From assembly GCA_016775335.1 (NCBI GenBank), contig JAEUGJ010000024.1, forward strand, positions 44,086 through 53,583: 9,498 nucleotides of DNA, in the 5' to 3' direction. Below, one piece after another: positions 6,507 through 9,498 of this stretch. Each line of letters opens with the position of its first letter. The stretch's first letter is position 1. This DNA comes from Mogibacterium sp. Its GTDB lineage: Bacteria; Bacillota; Clostridia; Peptostreptococcales; Anaerovoracaceae. A model generated the notes under the pieces. The model was not told the origin of the DNA and did not search any database. It saw only the letters and a list, made by a program, of their open reading frames with translations. Made by a program: the position numbers and the translations under genes.

Positions 6507-8876
6507 CTTCTGTTCCTCCTCTGTTTCATTGAGTTTCAATAACGATTCCATTTCTTTTTCGATTTCTTCCATCGACGTCGCCTGCTTCCGAAGCGGCCGA
6601 TCTTTTCCGGTATCGTGCATCCGGAACCGGTTCAGCCGCAGGGCGTTCATGCACACCGTAAAACTGGACAGGGACATGGCCGCCGCGCCCCACATGGGGT
6701 TCAGACTGATTCCGGCATACAGCCCCGCCGCCATCGGAATCAGCAGGATGTTATAGGCAAACGCCCAGAACAGGTTTTCGTGGATGTTCCGAAGGGTGGC
6801 TCGGCTCAGCCGAACGGCCGCCGCTACGTCGGAAAGACGGGAATTCATCAGCACCACTTCCGCAGAGTCCACCGCCACATCCGTTCCGGCACCGATGGCG
6901 ATTCCGATATCCGCCCGGGTCAGGGCCGGCGCATCGTTGATTCCGTCGCCCACCATGGCCACGGTTCCGTGCTCCTGAAGCCGGCGAATCACCTGCTCTT
7001 TCCCTTCCGGCAGCACCCCGGCGATGACGTGCTTCACGCCCGCATCCCGGCCGATGGCTTCCGCCGTGTTCCGGTTGTCCCCGGTGAGCATGACCACTTC
7101 CACACCCATGTTCCGCAGCTGCGCAATGGCTTCCCGGGAGTCCTCCCGCACCGTGTCCGCCACGGCGATAATACCCAGAAGTTCGTTATCCCGGGTAAAA
7201 TAAATCGGCGTTTTGCCGGAGGCGGCCAAACGGGCGGAGGCCTTTATGCATTCTTCCGGAATTGAAATCCGGCTTCGGATGAATTTCTCCGAACCTCCCA
7301 CTATAGTACCGCCATCGATCAAACCTTGCAAGCCGTTTCCCGGAAGCACTTGAAAATCTTCCACTTCCGGCATCCCCGCCTTCTCCCCGGCGTATTCCAC
7401 AATGGCTTTCCCCAACGGGTGTTCACTGTGGTGTTCCAGGGCGGCGGCATATTTTAAGAGCGTCTCTTCCGAAATTCCTTCCGCCGGAAGGAGATCCGTC
7501 ACCTTTGGGCAACCTTCCGTGATGGTCCCGGTCTTGTCCAAAGCAATGATATTGATTTTACCCGCGTTCTCCAATGACTCCGAGGTCTTGAACAGGATGC
7601 CGTTCCGGGCGCCCATTCCGTTTCCCACCATGATGGCCACCGGGGTGGCCAGACCCAGGGCGCAAGGGCAGGAGATGACCAGAACGGTGATGGCGTGTTC
7701 CAACGCCTGGGACGCCGGCGCCCCCTGCAGCATCCAAAAGGCGAAGACCAGAACAGCGATGCCGATGACCGCCGGCACGAAGATGCCGGAGACTTTGTCC
7801 GCAATCCGGGCAATGGGCGCTTTCGTGCCCGCCGCATCGCTTACCAGCCGGATTATCTGGGCAAAAGTGGTATCCTCGCCCACCCGGGTGGCCCGGCAGC
7901 GGAGATAGCCGGATTGGCTGATGGTGGCGGCGGAGGTGGAATCCCCCGGCGCCTTGTCCACCGGCACGGATTCGCCCGTCAGGGGAGATTCGTCCACTGC
8001 GGCCGTGCCTTCCAGCACCATGCCGTCCACCGGGATGGCATCGCCGGATTTCACGATGTAGATGTCGCCGATCTGCACCGCATCCACTGGCACTTCTTGC
8101 AGTTCTCCGTCTCGCTCCAGCAATGCGGTCTTTGGCGCCATCTGTAGCAGGTTCTTCAGGGCATCGGTGGTGCGGCCTTTGGAAATGGATTCCAAAGTCT
8201 TTCCGATGGTGATAAGGGCCAGAATCATGGCGGCGGATTCGAAGTACAGCTGGTTGTGGTACAGCGGCATCAGAGCCATGTTATCCGTGCCGTCGGTGAC
8301 CATGCGGGTCATCTTCAGCAGGATGAACAGGGACCAGAGAAAGGATACGCCGGAACCCAGGGCCACCAGGGTGTCCATGTTGGGCGCTCCGTGCCGCAAG
8401 GATTTGAAGCCGGAGCGGAAGAAATCCCGGTTGATGGTCATGATGATCAGGGCCAGCAGCATCTGCAAAATCCCCAGCCCGATGTGGTTGTGGTTCAAAA
8501 AATCCGGCACCGGCCAGTTCAGCATGTTGTGGCCCATGGTGATGTACATCAGCACCAAAAGCACGCCGATGGACAGCTTCAACCGACGCAGAAGTTTCGG
8601 CGTCTCCCGATCCCGGAGGGCATCCTCTTCGGCCCGAAAACGCTCGGTCATTCCCGGACGTCCCTGCCCGGCGGATTCTTTTTTTAGCTCCGCATCGTAG
8701 CCCGCATTCTGCACGGCAGATATCACGGACTCCGGCGATACCGCCCCTTCCACCGTCATGGAATGGGTCAGCAGCGATACATTCACGCGATCCACGCCCG
8801 ACACGTTCCCCACGGCTTTTTCCACGTGGGCCTGGCAGGCGGCGCAGGTCATTCCCGTTACGATATATTGTTCCAA
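6294..8876 (-). CDS. copA: copper-translocating P1B-type ATPase with N- and C-terminal HMA domains
   Basis: ATP-driven Cu(I) exporter in the cytoplasmic membrane, 860 residues. Order: HMA metal-binding domain (1-65, GMTCAAC with C11 and C14); membrane helices, the first with the family-typical MGHNM (114-118); actuator domain with TGES (300-303); CPC (403-405) in the ion-binding helix; phosphorylation site DKTGT with D447; nucleotide-domain SEHPL with H486; hinge GDGIND (643-648); Y708-N709 in the seventh helix and MSLSS (734-738) in the eighth. CPC with YN and MxxSS marks the Cu(I) class. A charged linker (about 755-790) leads to a second HMA domain (791-860, MMCPHC with C802 and C805). The start is TTG at 8876, 8 nt after AAGGAGG; an in-frame TGA two codons upstream rules out a longer form. 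It follows csoR by 33 nt. HMA domains at both ends are unlike the best-known CopA proteins. Confidence 0.97.
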   Translation of the reverse strand: MEQYIVTGMTCAACQAHVEKAVGNVSGVDRVNVSLLTHSMTVEGAVSPESVISAVQNAGYDAELKKESAGQGRPGMTERFRAEEDALRDRETPKLLRRLKLSIGVLLVLMYITMGHNMLNWPVPDFLNHNHIGLGILQMLLALIIMTINRDFFRSGFKSLRHGAPNMDTLVALGSGVSFLWSLFILLKMTRMVTDGTDNMALMPLYHNQLYFESAAMILALITIGKTLESISKGRTTDALKNLLQMAPKTALLERDGELQEVPVDAVQIGDIYIVKSGDAIPVDGMVLEGTAAVDESPLTGESVPVDKAPGDSTSAATISQSGYLRCRATRVGEDTTFAQIIRLVSDAAGTKAPIARIADKVSGIFVPAVIGIAVLVFAFWMLQGAPASQALEHAITVLVISCPCALGLATPVAIMVGNGMGARNGILFKTSESLENAGKINIIALDKTGTITEGCPKVTDLLPAEGISEETLLKYAAALEHHSEHPLGKAIVEYAGEKAGMPEVEDFQVLPGNGLQGLIDGGTIVGGSEKFIRSRISIPEECIKASARLAASGKTPIYFTRDNELLGIIAVADTVREDSREAIAQLRNMGVEVVMLTGDNRNTAEAIGRDAGVKHVIAGVLPEGKEQVIRRLQEHGTVAMVGDGINDAPALTRADIGIAIGAGTDVAVDSAEVVLMNSRLSDVAAAVRLSRATLRNIHENLFWAFAYNILLIPMAAGLYAGISLNPMWGAAAMSLSSFTVCMNALRLNRFRMHDTGKDRPLRKQATSMEEIEKEMESLLKLNETEEEQKMTAEVKIKGMMCPHCEAHVKKALEALDGVESAAPDKDAGNAVLTLSQVVSADAVKAAVEEAGYEFLGMTE
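6515..6520 (-). promoter_or_regulatory. internal AGGAGG ribosome site inside copA
   Basis: A perfect AGGAGG (CAGAGGAGG with its flank) stands 8 nt before the in-frame ATG at 6506, at the boundary between the ATPase and its C-terminal chaperone domain. Confidence 0.45.
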
Positions 8877-8884
8877 AATTCAAT

Positions 8885-8891
8885 CCTCCTT
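8885..8891 (-). promoter_or_regulatory. ribosome binding site deciding the copA TTG start
   Basis: AAGGAGG lies 8 nt before the TTG at 8876. No in-frame ATG is available between this site and the first HMA motif, so TTG is the start. Confidence 0.8.
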
Positions 8892-8909
8892 ATTCTCTAT
8901 TCCCTCGCT

Positions 8910-9284
8910 CTACTTCATCAGGCGCTGCAGCAGCTCGCACAGCTCATCCACGGCCTCGTCCTTGCCGGCACGAATGTCCTCGGCCACGCAGCTGCGGATA
9001 TGGCACCCCAGCAGCACCTTGTTAAAGCTGTTCAACGCGCTGGTGGCGGCAGAGGACTGCACCAGAATATCCGGGCAGTAGGCGTCACTCTCCACCATTT
9101 TTTGCAGGCCCCGAATCTGCCCTTCGATGCGCTTCAGCCGAGTGAGCAGGGCCTTCTGCTCCTCTTCCGTCCTTTTCTTGTGCCGCGTCCCGCAGCAGCA
9201 ACCATTCTTCCCGGATTCCTCCCGGGAATCCTCCTGGGAGTGCTCGCTGGATTTCTTTAATTCCTTGTTAAGTCCGTTGTCCAT
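8910..9284 (-). CDS. csoR: copper-sensing transcriptional repressor CsoR (DUF156)
   Basis: All-helical repressor that leaves its operator when it binds Cu(I). 124 residues, with the family core LLTRLKRIEGQIRGLQKMVE (46-65). The Cu(I) ligands are C70, H95 and C99; their spacing (25 and 4) equals that of the C-H-C set of M. tuberculosis CsoR (36, 61, 65). C94 is an additional thiol next to H95. The N-terminal 36 residues are extended, polar and Cys-rich (CCC at 29-31, H35), as in some clostridial members. The ATG at 9284 has an AAAGGA site about 6 nt upstream. It is first in the operon with copA and mntP. Two perfect CsoR-type palindromes in its promoter region point to autoregulation. Other metal sensors (RcnR, FrmR, CstR) share the fold but differ in ligands, so copper is the best call. 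Confidence 0.96.
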   Translation of the reverse strand: MDNGLNKELKKSSEHSQEDSREESGKNGCCCGTRHKKRTEEEQKALLTRLKRIEGQIRGLQKMVESDAYCPDILVQSSAATSALNSFNKVLLGCHIRSCVAEDIRAGKDEAVDELCELLQRLMK

Positions 9285-9354
9285 TTGGGTTCCTTTCCGT
9301 TTGTTGTCCGATTGTTGATTGCAAGTTGTTTCTCAGTGGTGCCTTCCGGCTCCG

Positions 9355-9373
9355 GATACCCCCACGGGGTATC
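9355..9373. promoter_or_regulatory. CsoR operator, downstream site
   Basis: GATACCCC-CAC-GGGGTATC is a perfect 8-bp inverted repeat with a 3-bp spacer, matching the known CsoR operator form (ATACCCC...GGGGTAT). It lies about 6-24 bases after the predicted transcription start, in the leader of csoR. Confidence 0.85.
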
Positions 9374-9385
9374 TTCATGTTTGAT

Positions 9386-9414
9386 ATGATATACCCCCGA
9401 GGGGTATCTGTCAA
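9386..9414 (-). promoter_or_regulatory. sigma-A type promoter of csoR-copA-mntP
   Basis: On the minus strand a perfect -35 TTGACA (9409-9414) and a -10 TATCAT (9386-9391, 5 of 6) are 17 bp apart. The predicted start of transcription is near 9379, giving a leader of about 95 nt before csoR. The whole spacer is occupied by a CsoR operator. Confidence 0.85.
9391..9407. promoter_or_regulatory. CsoR operator, promoter spacer site
   Basis: ATACCCC-CGA-GGGGTAT is a perfect 7-bp inverted repeat with a 3-bp spacer, placed between the -35 and -10 boxes. A repressor bound here would block RNA polymerase directly. Its centre is 35 bp from that of the downstream site. Confidence 0.9.
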
Positions 9415-9498
9415 GGAAATTTTGCCATTGCTGCCGCCCGTCGGCCGGCCGCCGAGCTCCCTTTCGCCGGCAATCCGGCCGGCCTCTTTGCTCCCCGC
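9415..9498. other. GC-rich non-coding edge with inverted repeats
   Basis: No gene is seen. GGCCGGCC at 9443-9450 can pair with GGCCGGCC at 9477-9484, and GCCGG (9466-9470) with CCGGC (9475-9479) across CAAT. The plus side is followed by TCTTT, a weak terminator-like form; the minus side has no T-run, so it is not a convincing end for a gene to the right. The ten bases TCGGCCGGCC (9441-9450) also occur at 58-67. Confidence 0.35.

Overview
The window reads as a compact stretch of a Gram-positive, Clostridia-like (Firmicutes) chromosome of moderately high GC. The support is indirect: strong AGGAGG-type ribosome binding sites, a TTG start, sigma-A type promoters (TTGACA/TATAAT), intrinsic terminators with U-tracts, a CsoR-type copper repressor and a short pyruvate kinase lacking the extra C-terminal domain. 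No species is claimed. All six genes lie on the minus strand, so transcription runs from right to left. No tRNA, rRNA, CRISPR array, insertion sequence or phage gene was seen, and no gap between genes exceeds 300 bases.

Right part (about 9420 down to 5597): a metal-homeostasis operon, csoR-copA-mntP. It starts from a near-consensus promoter whose 17-bp spacer is a CsoR operator. A second perfect operator lies just downstream, in the leader. CsoR should repress until Cu(I) binds. CopA pumps Cu(I) out of the cytoplasm. The C-terminal 70 residues of CopA form a CopZ-like metallochaperone domain that has its own in-frame ATG and AGGAGG site, so a free chaperone may be made from the same gene. The third gene, a manganese exporter of the MntP family, follows copA after 19 bases with no terminator, which puts Mn efflux under apparent copper control. 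A strong terminator follows mntP.

Middle part (about 5598 down to 1689): a second transcription unit with its own promoter. It holds an unrecognised multi-pass membrane protein with a charged, partly repeated cytosolic tail, followed 15-21 bases later by a full-length M16C (PreP/falcilysin-like) zinc oligopeptidase. An 18-bp near-perfect hairpin terminator closes the unit.

Left part (about 1645 down to 91): pyruvate kinase (pyk) with its own TTGATA-16-TATAAT promoter, which overlaps a nested inverted repeat, and an intrinsic terminator. The extreme ends of the window (1-90 and 9415-9498) are GC-rich, full of inverted repeats and hold no recognisable gene.

The best leads are the possible in-gene CopZ, the copper-linked manganese exporter, the paired CsoR operators and the unknown membrane protein paired with the peptidase.
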